A stretch of DNA of 64,000 nt from an uncultured Lachnospiraceae bacterium (lineage in GTDB: Bacteria; Bacillota; Clostridia; Lachnospirales; Lachnospiraceae). Made by a program: the position numbers and the translations under genes. Of this stretch, positions 56,846-64,000 are shown piece by piece (the first letter of the stretch is position 1; the number at the start of each line of letters is the position of its first letter). The DNA is taken from the NCBI GenBank assembly GCA_910588295.1, contig CAJUQO010000006.1:10758-74757 (forward strand), given 5' to 3'. The notes under the pieces are model-generated. The model saw only the letters and a list, made by a program, of their open reading frames with translations, searched no databases and had not been told where the DNA came from.

Positions 56846-58750
56846 ATGAATTACGAAGAATATGAAAAAGCGTTGAGAAAAGGGCAGAGGTGCTACAGGC
56901 ATCAGCTGGCGAAAGGAGGGTACCCCTATCTGCCGGTGCTGGATCATATCCTGCAGTACACGCCGGTGCGCCGGGAAGTGTATCTGGGGACGATGGATAT
57001 ACCGTTGGATCAGGTGGTGGGTACCAGCACGGAAGGGCGTTCCCATGCTTTTGCGGCCAATTTTATGCCCCTCCTGGAGAAGGAGTCCGAGTTTTCCATG
57101 AAGTGGGAATCTCTTTGCCGTGCCCATCTGGACGAGGGGATCAAAGATCCCGTCAAGGTATACGAGTTCATGAATCGTTTCTATGTGCAGGAGGGAAATA
57201 AGCGGGTCAGCGTACTGAAATTTTATGACGCAGTCAGTATATCGGCCAGCGTTTATCGGCTTCCTCCGGTATATTCCGCGGAGGACCGGAATATACGCCT
57301 GTATTATGAGTTTATGAATTTCTATGATCTGACCGGACTGAACGTGATCTGGTTCAGCCGGGAGGGTTCTTACAAAAGCCTGGTGAAGGCCACGGGGAAT
57401 TCAGGGACGGAGCGGTGGGATGAAGAGGCTATTCTGATGTTGCGTTCCCTGTATAATCATTTCCAGCTGGCTTATAAGGAGAAAGGGCTTGGCAAGCTGC
57501 CGATCACCGTCAGCGACGCCATGCTGAAACTGATCCAGATCTATGGCTATGAGGAGCTGTGCGAGGATTCGGTGGCGGCTCTGAAGACGAAGATTGCCAA
57601 GGCCAGGGAGGAACTGGAGGTGCTGACAGAGGAGGATGCCGTGGAGCTGAAACTGGATCCCACGGAGAAGACGGCAAATCCGATCCTCAATATCCTGGCG
57701 CCCGGAAAGAAAAGGTACCGGATCGGATTTGTGAATGATAAAGATCCCAAGACCTCGGCCTGGACCTACGGCCACGACCTGGGGCGGGCTCATCTGCAGA
57801 ACACGTACCCGGATCTGCTGGTCAATACCTACAATGAGGCTTTGAAGGACGGAGAGCCCGAGGCCGTGATCCAGAGGGCCGTCGACGACGGCTGCGACCT
57901 GATCTTTACCACTTCGCCCCGGCTTCTGGACGGCAGCGTAAAAGCGGCCGTAAAAAATTCCGACGTGCGGATCTTGAACTGTTCCCTGAACACCTCCTAC
58001 AAATCCGTCCGCACTTACTATGGCCGGATGTATGAGGCGAAATTCCTCTCCGGCATCGTGGCGGGAGCCATGTGCCAGGATAAAGAGGTGGGTTATGTGG
58101 CAGACTATCCCTTATACGGCATGATTGCCAATATCAATGCCTTTGCCCTGGGTGTGCAGATGACCAACCCCAAGGCCCGGGTAAAACTGTTCTGGTCGAA
58201 GCTGGTGGATCAGGGCAGCCAGGCGGAGGAAATGGAACGGATGTCCTATGTCTGCGGCCAGGAACTGACCACGCCCTGTTCGCCTTCGCGGGAGTTCGGC
58301 CTGTACGGCAAGGAAGGGGGAGACCCCGATAATCTGATCGCGCCGATCTGGCGCTGGGGTGTGTACTATGTGCGAATCCTGGATACCATCCGCCATGGTC
58401 TGTGGAACAGCGAGAAGGATAAGAAAGCGCTGAATTACTGGTGGGGCCTGCCCGCCGGGGTGGTGGATGTGCTCTGCTCCGGCAGTATGCCAAACGGCGT
58501 GCGCAAGCTGGTGGGGATGCTGCGGGAAAATATCGTCCGCGGCGATTTACGGCCGTTTTCCGGGGTGCTCCATGCCCAGGGCGGACGGGTTATCACCAAC
58601 GAGGAGTACGCACAGATCTCGGCCCAGGATATTATGAAAATGGATTGGCTTCTGGAGAATATTGACGGGAGGATACCTACTATGGATGAGTTGACAGAGG
58701 AGGCGAAGCAGCTGACCCGCATCCAGGGTGTGGTGGGAGACAAAACATGA
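56846..58750 (+). CDS. Cytosolic fusion of a ParB/Srx-like domain and a BMP-type ligand-binding domain
   Basis: A 634-residue protein with no signal peptide or lipobox. Residues about 48-135 have the ParB/sulfiredoxin pattern (IPLDQVVGTSTEGRS, then VQEGNKRVSVLKFY with EGNKR 116-120). Residues about 135-285 are helical. From about 290 to 610 there is a BMP/Med-type periplasmic-binding fold (RIGFVNDKDPKTSAWTYGHD, then FLSGIVAGAM and GYVADYPLYGM), the family that binds purine nucleosides. It has an AGGAGG site and overlaps a metallophosphoesterase gene by four bases. A cytosolic nucleoside- or nucleotide-sensing protein is my inference. Confidence 0.75.
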   Translation: MNYEEYEKALRKGQRCYRHQLAKGGYPYLPVLDHILQYTPVRREVYLGTMDIPLDQVVGTSTEGRSHAFAANFMPLLEKESEFSMKWESLCRAHLDEGIKDPVKVYEFMNRFYVQEGNKRVSVLKFYDAVSISASVYRLPPVYSAEDRNIRLYYEFMNFYDLTGLNVIWFSREGSYKSLVKATGNSGTERWDEEAILMLRSLYNHFQLAYKEKGLGKLPITVSDAMLKLIQIYGYEELCEDSVAALKTKIAKAREELEVLTEEDAVELKLDPTEKTANPILNILAPGKKRYRIGFVNDKDPKTSAWTYGHDLGRAHLQNTYPDLLVNTYNEALKDGEPEAVIQRAVDDGCDLIFTTSPRLLDGSVKAAVKNSDVRILNCSLNTSYKSVRTYYGRMYEAKFLSGIVAGAMCQDKEVGYVADYPLYGMIANINAFALGVQMTNPKARVKLFWSKLVDQGSQAEEMERMSYVCGQELTTPCSPSREFGLYGKEGGDPDNLIAPIWRWGVYYVRILDTIRHGLWNSEKDKKALNYWWGLPAGVVDVLCSGSMPNGVRKLVGMLRENIVRGDLRPFSGVLHAQGGRVITNEEYAQISAQDIMKMDWLLENIDGRIPTMDELTEEAKQLTRIQGVVGDKT

Positions 58751-59418
58751 AAATACTGGTGGTGGCGGATGAGGTGTCAAAGGCGTATTATGATTATTTT
58801 GAGAAGAGTATGCTGGATGATATCGATCTGATTCTGTCCTGCGGCGACCTGCCCGCGGAGTATCTGTCCTTTCTCGTCACCTTTGCCCACTGCCCGCTTC
58901 TGTATGTGCGGGGGAATCACGATACAAAATACAGCAGGAAGCCGCCGGAGGGCTGTGTCTGCGTGGAGGATCAGATTTACGAGTACCAGGGACTCCGCAT
59001 CCTGGGGCTGGGGGGCTCGATGCGCTACATCCCCCAGGCATCCTGCCAGTATTCGCCGGTGGAGATGCGGCGGCGGGTTCGCCGGCTGTGGCTGCCGTTA
59101 AAATGGCACAGGGGATTTGATATCCTGCTGACCCATGCCCCGGCGGCGGGTATCGGCGACGGGGATGACTGGCCCCACAGGGGATTTGAGGAATTTAATT
59201 ACCTGATGGATAAATATTCACCGCGGTATATGATTCATGGCCACATGCACTTTTCCTATACCCACAGGCACAGCCGCCTGACAAAATACGGGCCGACTAC
59301 GATCATTAACGGATTTGAGTCCTATGTGCTGGAGGTGGACAGCTCTTTGCTGACGGCCAGAAGGGAGCCGACCACGAAGAGGAGTTCCGAGGGCTCTGTG
59401 ATATCGGCGATAAAATAA
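58747..59418 (+). CDS. Metallophosphoesterase
   Basis: A 223-residue calcineurin-like phosphoesterase. The metal-binding motifs are present in order: VVADE (first Asp), SCGDLPAE, RGNHDT, LLTHAP and HGHMH. Start overlaps the ParB-BMP gene (ATGA). The last 97 bases overlap the convergent gene on the other strand. The substrate is unknown; its coupling to a putative nucleoside-binding fusion suggests a nucleotide substrate (inference). Confidence 0.9.
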   Translation: MKILVVADEVSKAYYDYFEKSMLDDIDLILSCGDLPAEYLSFLVTFAHCPLLYVRGNHDTKYSRKPPEGCVCVEDQIYEYQGLRILGLGGSMRYIPQASCQYSPVEMRRRVRRLWLPLKWHRGFDILLTHAPAAGIGDGDDWPHRGFEEFNYLMDKYSPRYMIHGHMHFSYTHRHSRLTKYGPTTIINGFESYVLEVDSSLLTARREPTTKRSSEGSVISAIK

Positions 59419-59786
59419 GCGGCGTATTCCGGAAGAAGCCGGGCCGTGGCAATCGTTTTGCCCCGGCGGGTGATCTTTACAGTGCTCTCCGTTTTGTGAT
59501 ATTGCATCTCCCAGCGGCCGTTCAACATACTGTAGCGGATGACGGCGGAGTACCGGCGCAGATGATAGGCGCCGCGGGTGCCGGTGATATCGCTGAATAC
59601 AAAGCTTTCGCCGGGCAGAGATGTGCAACGCACATGCAGCAGCACAGCGTCTCCGGCCGGATCGGTGATCCTGCGGCGCCATAGGGGCGGATCGCCGGCA
59701 GTGAGCAGAAGCAGACGGCGGTTTTCGTCGGTGACGGCAAAACGGTCAGGCTGACCGGCGTCGGGTAAATACATGTGGATTTTCAT
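59322..59786 (-). CDS. LURP-one/tubby-like small protein, tentative
   Basis: A 154-residue protein made of alternating beta strands: RFAVTDENRRLLLLTAGD, then RRRITDPAGDAVLLHV, WEMQYHK and STVKITRRGKTIATARL. The [F-x-V-x-D-x-x-x] / [D-x-x-G-x-x-V] rhythm recalls LURP-one-related proteins. The ribosome site (AGGAGG, eight bases upstream) supports the ATG at 59786. Its 3' end overlaps the convergent phosphoesterase gene by 97 bases. Function unknown. Confidence 0.6.
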   Translation of the reverse strand: MKIHMYLPDAGQPDRFAVTDENRRLLLLTAGDPPLWRRRITDPAGDAVLLHVRCTSLPGESFVFSDITGTRGAYHLRRYSAVIRYSMLNGRWEMQYHKTESTVKITRRGKTIATARLLPEYAAYFIADITEPSELLFVVGSLLAVSKELSTSST

Positions 59787-60017
59787 ATAGAACCTCCTGG
59801 GAGAGTGGCCGGACGAATATCAGTTGGGAGCCGTGGGGGCACGGATGGACATAACTGACATGAACCGGTGGATTAAAAGTGGGAAATATATTATATATAG
59901 TAGAGAAAAAGTGAGAGCGTGTCAACAGGCGGCAGGGCGGCTTTGGCGGCCGGCTGGCGGCGATGACGGCAACTGTTCGGTTTGCCCCGGGCCGTTGTGG
60001 ATGAGAAGGAGAATGAG

Positions 60018-61466
60018 ATGGGTGTATTGAGTAATTTGCAACCGGAGCGGGTTTTTTACTATTTTGAGGAGATCTGCAAGATCCCCCACGGGTCTTTTCA
60101 TACGGATGCGATCAGCGATTACTGCATGAGCTTTGCAAGAAGCCATGGACTTCGGGCGAGGCAGGATGCTTCCGGCAATGTGGTGATCTGGAAGGATGCC
60201 GCGCCGGGGTACGATAACGGCGATACGGTGATCCTTCAGGGGCATTTGGATATGGTGTGCGTGAAGGAGGACGGATGCCTTCTGGATCTGGAAAAGGATG
60301 GCCTGCGGCTCGTGGTGGAAGGAGATAATGTGTACGCCGAGGGAACTTCCCTGGGCGGAGATGACGGGATCGCGGTGGCCTATGCCCTGGCGATTCTGGA
60401 GGACGACACCATTCCCCATCCGGCCCTGGAAGTGGTGCTGACGGTCAATGAGGAGGTGGGGATGCTGGGGGCCACGGCCCTGGACGCTTCCGACCTCAAA
60501 GGCCGCATACTGCTGAATCTGGATTCGGAGGATGAGGGGATCTTCCTGACGGGGTGCGCGGGGGGAGCTACGGCTTCCGGCAGGATCCCGGTGAAATGGA
60601 CGGAGGAAGAAGGCGTACAGTACCGCGTTTCCATAGAAAATCTGACGGGAGGGCATTCCGGAGCGGAGATTGATAAGGGGCGCGCCAATGCCAATGTGCT
60701 GATGGGGCGGCTGCTCTATACGCTGATGGACGAGGTGGATGTATGGATCGCGTCTTTGTCCGGCGGCGAGAAGGATAATGCCATTGCCCGTTTCAGCCAC
60801 GCCGAAGTGGTTGTGGGCAGAGAGCAGGCGGCGGCTTTTGAACGGTGCCTGGAGAAAACAGCCGAAGTAATCAGGCGGGAGTATGCCGTGAAAGAGGCGG
60901 AGATGTGCATTCATGGGGAGAAACTTGGCGAAGGTTCCACGCGGGTGCTCCAGCCGGTATCGGCGTCCCGGGTAGTTCTGGCCCTTGTGCATATGCCTAA
61001 TGGCGTGCAGAAAATGGAGGAGGCCCTGGAGGGGGCGGTACGTACATCTCTGAATCTGGGGCAGATTTCTCTGGGAGAGGAATGTTTTACTGCCGTCTCC
61101 TCCGTGCGCAGTTCCCTGGCTTCGGAAAAGGACTGGCTTTTAGAGAAATTGCAGTCACTGGCGATGCTGCTTGGCGGCGAATGTGAGATTACCGGCGAGT
61201 ACCCGGCCTGGGAGTATCGGCCGGATTCCAGGATCCGGGAGCTGATCGTCCGTATTTATGAAGAGCAGACCGGGAAGAAAGCCGAAATCTGCAGTATCCA
61301 TGCCGGACTGGAGTGCGGGATCCTGGCAGATAAGCTGCCGGGCCTGGACTGCGTGTCCTACGGCCCTCAGATGCGGGACATTCACACCACCGGGGAGGTA
61401 CTGAGCATTTCCTCCGTAAAACGTACCTGGGAGCTGACCCTGGCGGTGCTGGCGGCGATGAAGTAG
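60018..61466 (+). CDS. pepD: Cytosolic beta-Ala-His dipeptidase (aminoacyl-histidine dipeptidase)
   Basis: A 482-residue M20-family di-zinc dipeptidase. Metal-site motifs are LQGHLDMVCVK (His about 78), SLGGDDGIAV, TVNEEVGM (Glu base and ligand), LNLDSEDEG and HAGLECG near the end. The N-terminal FYYFEEICKIPHGS is typical. ATG 60018 is chosen because AAGGAGAATGAG is before it; an upstream frame start at 59982 lacks support. It breaks down Xaa-His and other dipeptides for amino-acid supply. Confidence 0.95.
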   Translation: MGVLSNLQPERVFYYFEEICKIPHGSFHTDAISDYCMSFARSHGLRARQDASGNVVIWKDAAPGYDNGDTVILQGHLDMVCVKEDGCLLDLEKDGLRLVVEGDNVYAEGTSLGGDDGIAVAYALAILEDDTIPHPALEVVLTVNEEVGMLGATALDASDLKGRILLNLDSEDEGIFLTGCAGGATASGRIPVKWTEEEGVQYRVSIENLTGGHSGAEIDKGRANANVLMGRLLYTLMDEVDVWIASLSGGEKDNAIARFSHAEVVVGREQAAAFERCLEKTAEVIRREYAVKEAEMCIHGEKLGEGSTRVLQPVSASRVVLALVHMPNGVQKMEEALEGAVRTSLNLGQISLGEECFTAVSSVRSSLASEKDWLLEKLQSLAMLLGGECEITGEYPAWEYRPDSRIRELIVRIYEEQTGKKAEICSIHAGLECGILADKLPGLDCVSYGPQMRDIHTTGEVLSISSVKRTWELTLAVLAAMK

Positions 61467-61588
61467 TTGCGTGTGGTATTGCCGATATATAAAAAAGTCT
61501 GCAAGGATTCCCCCGAGGAGTGTGCAGAAGACCGTATGTATTTACTCTCGGGCGCAGATGAAGAGGCGGGAACATAAAGACATTTTTC

Positions 61589-61617
61589 TTGACGAATCAG
61601 CCGCAAGCAGGTATAAT
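61589..61617 (+). promoter_or_regulatory. Promoter of tRNA-Ser
   Basis: TTGACG (61589-61594) and TATAAT (61612-61617), 17 bases apart, 18 bases before the tRNA. The space between pepD and this promoter holds no gene. Confidence 0.8.
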
Positions 61618-61635
61618 AACGGAGTGTGTTGAAAG

Positions 61636-61723
61636 GGAGAGTTATCGAAGTGGTCATAACGAGCCGCACTCGAAATGCGGTTGTCCTTTACTGGGCACGT
61701 GGGTTCGAATCCCACACTCTCCG
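61636..61723 (+). tRNA. tRNA-Ser (CGA)
   Basis: An 88-base class II tRNA. The acceptor arm GGAGAGT (61636-61642) pairs with ACTCTCC (61716-61722), discriminator G. The anticodon arm is CCGCA-CTCGAAA-TGCGG with anticodon CGA (codon UCG). The variable arm is long, as in tRNA-Ser, and the T arm is GTGGG-TTCGAAT-CCCAC. CCA is not encoded. An integrase gene lies 134 bases beyond its 3' end, so the T-arm/acceptor end is the likely attachment site. Confidence 0.97.
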
Positions 61724-61729
61724 TTAAGG

Positions 61730-61777
61730 AAAACCCCAGTGTATAGGCTGAAAAGTGGCTTAAACACTGGGGTTTTT
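61730..61777 (+). terminator. Terminator after tRNA-Ser
   Basis: AAAACCCCAGTGT (61730-61742) pairs with ACACTGGGGTTTT (61764-61776) and is followed by T. It may also stop the integrase transcript from the other side. Confidence 0.85.
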
Positions 61778-61856
61778 GGCGTTTTTAGCTATTGTTTTAA
61801 AACGTTTTATTTTGTCATGAAACCCTTAATTTTGTCATATTTTGTCACGGATTTTG

Positions 61857-62849
61857 TCATGAGATTACAGCTTTTATGTAGTCGGACGCAAACTTCTGCA
61901 TCTCGATTTTTTTATCATCCATAGCGTGCTGGTATACATTTTTCAGGACATTATCCGTTTTCCATCCGCCGGACTGCATGATGTATTGGTCGGGGATACC
62001 GAGGCTGTGGGACATGGAGGCGTAGTAGTGGCGGAGCTTGTGCAAAGAAAACCTGGGGATGCCAAGCCTGTCTTGCGTCTCGGCCAGATAGCGGGAAATA
62101 CTGCCGGGACTGCCACAGTAGATCTTTCCGGCCTGCCGGATCTTATTTGTGAGTTCTTCCGGTACATATATGGTGCGGCTGCTCTCGGTTGTTTTGGTGG
62201 ATTTGATCACCCATTTACTGTCTTTACCCATAACTTTCGCTTTGCTGATTGTGATCGTATCTGATCCTACGTCATCCATAGTAAGAGCGCATATCTCTGA
62301 TCGACGGAGGCCATAGGCAGCCAGCAGAATCGGAATCTCATAAACGGTTCCCTTGGATGCTTCGACCACTTTTTTAACGTCTTCGTCAGAGGGTATGTAT
62401 GGATCAGATTTGATTTTCTGTGGTAAAGTAGTATTTAGTATCGTATTTGGGCAGAACATGCCTAAAACGGCAGATATAAAGCCATTAACATTTTTTACAG
62501 TTTTTGCAGTATGATTTTTGCTGTAGAGGTTGATCTCTTTTTGCACATCTATGGATGTGATATCGCTGATAATCTTTTCCGTGAAGCTTCGGGGCAAGTT
62601 GCGCAGGATAGAAGAATACCCGCGGATCGTGGAGGGGGATATGACATTTTCTTTCACGGCCATATATTCCCTGGCTGCCGTCTCGAAGGTCATGCGCTCT
62701 TTCTTGACCATTGCTTTATCCATTTCCGCTGCCAGGAGCTGGATCGCTTCTTTCTGGGTAGGCTTATAGTCTGTTACGACGGTGTAAGTGACACCCCTGT
62801 ACATCTTCCGGATACGGTAGCTGCCGGACTTCAATTTTTCGATTTTCAT
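61857..62849 (-). CDS. Tyrosine-recombinase integrase
   Basis: A 330-residue phage-type integrase. It has an AP2-like/N-terminal arm domain (KIEKLKSGSYRIRKMYRGVTY), a SAM-like core-binding domain (about 55-150), and a catalytic domain with AAYGLRRSE (first Arg), LHKLRHYYA (His-x-x-Arg-His) and NVLKNVYQH (Tyr nucleophile). ATG 62849 is chosen for its AAAGGAGG site; the open frame extends 35 codons further. It points away from the tRNA-Ser beside which it lies, the usual layout of an element integrated at a tRNA 3' end. Confidence 0.93.
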   Translation of the reverse strand: MKIEKLKSGSYRIRKMYRGVTYTVVTDYKPTQKEAIQLLAAEMDKAMVKKERMTFETAAREYMAVKENVISPSTIRGYSSILRNLPRSFTEKIISDITSIDVQKEINLYSKNHTAKTVKNVNGFISAVLGMFCPNTILNTTLPQKIKSDPYIPSDEDVKKVVEASKGTVYEIPILLAAYGLRRSEICALTMDDVGSDTITISKAKVMGKDSKWVIKSTKTTESSRTIYVPEELTNKIRQAGKIYCGSPGSISRYLAETQDRLGIPRFSLHKLRHYYASMSHSLGIPDQYIMQSGGWKTDNVLKNVYQHAMDDKKIEMQKFASDYIKAVIS

Positions 62850-62989
62850 GATCCGTCCTCCTTTTTTGGGTACAAAAATAGCACATCCTTTAAAAAATGC
62901 GTGACTTGAAGTAAGGGAATGTGCTATACTGGTTTCGGGTTTTGAGTATCGCATATTCCTTTAGGGGTTTATGGGTTACATCTATCTTT

Positions 62990-63027
62990 AAAGCCGTCCC
63001 GGTGGCCGCCGGGGCGGTTTTTTTCCT
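62990..63027 (+). terminator. Hairpin between the integrase and Uma2 genes
   Basis: CCGTCCCGG pairs with CCGGGGCGG around a 6-base loop, followed on the plus strand by seven T (to about 63024). No plus-strand gene ends here, so the orientation is odd; on the minus strand it is followed only by CTTT. It could still separate the Uma2 transcript. Confidence 0.5.
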
Positions 63028-63028
63028 T

Positions 63029-63577
63029 TTATTTGAGCAATTCAGAAATACGGATTTCCAGATCTTTATAGATGCCGACGGCTATACTATAATCAAAAGA
63101 GAAAATTGCCGGGGCGGCGTCTTCCTCATAGCGGTATACCGTGGTGTGTTCTTTTTCTGGGTCAACGATCCAGTATTCCCGGACACCGGCATCAGAGTAC
63201 AGTGCGTTTTTAGTGGAGTAGTCCATCCGGCGGCTGGAAGGGGAGACGATCTCGATGATGAAATCCGGCGCGCCGGTGCAGCCCCGGTCGTCCAGCTTAT
63301 TTTTATCGCAGATCACGCTGATATCCGGCTCGACATACGTTTTCTCATCTGCGTTCAGGAATACGGCAAAGGGAGCAGGAAGGACTTCACAGTTCCCACT
63401 CCGGGATCTTATATAATCTCTTAATGTACCGGATAGCTCCATTACCAGTCGCTGATGTTTGTAATTTGGCGGTGCCATGTAATAGATCTGGCCGTCGATC
63501 AGCTCCGCCCGTTCGCCGTCGGGCAGGGCATAGATATCGTCGATAGTGTAAAGCTTTTCCTGTTTTAATACATTCAT
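63029..63577 (-). CDS. Uma2-family (DUF820) endonuclease-fold protein
   Basis: A 182-residue protein with the PD-(D/E)XK-like Uma2 pattern: LPDGERAELIDGQIYYMAPP, then YVEPDISVICD, FIIEIVSPSS and DYSTKNALYSDAGVREYWIVDPE. The catalytic Asp-Glu-x-Lys-like residues (PDF-x-IEI, K) are in place. Family members are numerous in cyanobacteria and often mobile, of unknown function. It lies inside the integrated element, next to a toxin-antitoxin pair. Confidence 0.9.
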   Translation of the reverse strand: MNVLKQEKLYTIDDIYALPDGERAELIDGQIYYMAPPNYKHQRLVMELSGTLRDYIRSRSGNCEVLPAPFAVFLNADEKTYVEPDISVICDKNKLDDRGCTGAPDFIIEIVSPSSRRMDYSTKNALYSDAGVREYWIVDPEKEHTTVYRYEEDAAPAIFSFDYSIAVGIYKDLEIRISELLK

Positions 63578-63697
63578 TGTGTATACCTCCCTCGTGATAT
63601 CATAGGCATATTCTGAAAAATCATTCCACTACTTTCCCCACGACTTTTCCGATCAAGTGGAGATACCGCCGTCTCCTTATTATGAAATTCCTCACGT

Positions 63698-63949
63698 TTA
63701 ATATTTATTGTATATCTCACCGCGGTTTCCTGCGTCGATAACAAATACAATACATTTTCCGTTGTCCACGGTATATATAATGCGATAAGTCCCAACCCGG
63801 AGCCGGAGAAGACCATTGTGGCCTTTTAATTTCTTAATATCTTCCCCATTGGGCAGGAGGCTGATGGCTGATGCGATCCGAATCTTTTCATTCTTTGGGA
63901 GCTTATCAATAAACTTCTTCGCCTTTTTCTTGAGGATGATCTGATACAT
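63698..63949 (-). CDS. RelE/ParE-superfamily toxin
   Basis: An 83-residue toxin: MYQIILKKKAKKFIDKLPKN, then LKGHNGLLRLRVGTYRIIYT and DAGNRGEIYNKY. This is the RelE/StbE core with the RLRVGxYRIIY strand that carries the basic catalytic residues. ATG 63949 shares its first base (A) with the final base of the upstream antitoxin's TGA (TGATG), so it is translationally coupled. An ATG-less extension to 63976 is not needed. Confidence 0.88.
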   Translation of the reverse strand: MYQIILKKKAKKFIDKLPKNEKIRIASAISLLPNGEDIKKLKGHNGLLRLRVGTYRIIYTVDNGKCIVFVIDAGNRGEIYNKY

Positions 63950-64000
63950 CAGCTGATCCCCCATTCTTTCAGACACTCTTCGAGGGTCAGGGTATCATCT
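63949..64000 (-). CDS. Antitoxin, C-terminal end only (runs off right edge)
   Basis: Only the last 16 residues are in the window (DDTLTLEECLKEWGIS) before TGA at 63951-63949. Position directly before the RelE-type toxin and the TGATG overlap mark it as the antitoxin. The family (RelB or Phd type) cannot be told from this piece. Confidence 0.7.
   Translation of the reverse strand, partial: DDTLTLEECLKEWGIS

Noticed and set aside
1..64000. CRISPR array, rRNA operon or complete insertion sequence
   Set aside because: No regularly spaced repeats of CRISPR type, no rRNA sequence and no transposase frame were found anywhere in the window.

Overview
The window reads as a chromosomal segment of an anaerobic, gut-type Clostridia, most likely Lachnospiraceae-like (inference). 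It has moderately high G+C, strong AGGAGG-type ribosome sites, an anaerobic class III ribonucleotide reductase, B12-dependent diol dehydratase, formate-tetrahydrofolate ligase with a formate channel, a tyrosyl T-box, spoVG, and a glgC/glgD pair. No oxygen-linked respiration genes are seen.

Left part (1-21 kb): the 3' end of a coiled-coil gene; a compact dehydratase operon (pduCDE, reactivase pduGH, and a PduO-type adenosyltransferase with an extra domain) without shell genes; a reverse-strand group of DAHP synthase, FNT channel and fhs, with fhs under a ZTP/ZMP riboswitch; a Cys-rich small protein; a MATE remnant; a large hybrid histidine kinase; T-box-controlled tyrS; and a MacAB-like adaptor/ATPase/permease operon.

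Middle (21-48 kb): a reverse-strand HTH / broken membrane protein / Fic-like unit, a lone YafQ-type toxin, clpB, a graveyard of decayed genes, DUF4250, an alanine symporter, glnA with an ANTAR regulator that lacks a phospho-Asp, dapF, a zinc-ribbon membrane protein, gatCAB, the NrdR-type-regulated nrdD with nrdG, prs, and a dnaD-dnaC-like loader operon. Upstream of that operon lies an array of perfect DnaA boxes. Then come murC and divergent glgC-glgD.

Right part (48-64 kb): spoVG, an rRNA methyltransferase, a 3D-domain wall protein, an IbrA/IbrB pair (PAPS-reductase-like plus ParB-like), an apbE / NusG-II / Gx-transporter group, an S66 peptidase, a ParB-BMP fusion without signal peptide joined to a metallophosphoesterase, pepD, then tRNA-Ser(CGA) with a tyrosine integrase beside it. 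This marks the start of an integrated element that carries a Uma2 protein and a RelE-type toxin-antitoxin pair running off the right edge.

A theme of the window is gene decay. At least seven remnants sit between intact housekeeping genes (MATE, a two-pair TM protein with one nonsense codon, VOC-like, URO-D, OYE, ABC ATPase, a possible nuclease tail). The items I judge most worth following are the DnaA-box array, the IbrAB module, the ParB-BMP fusion, the ANTAR pseudo-receiver on glnA, and the folded intergenic repeat. All functions are from reading motifs by eye; no searches were run.
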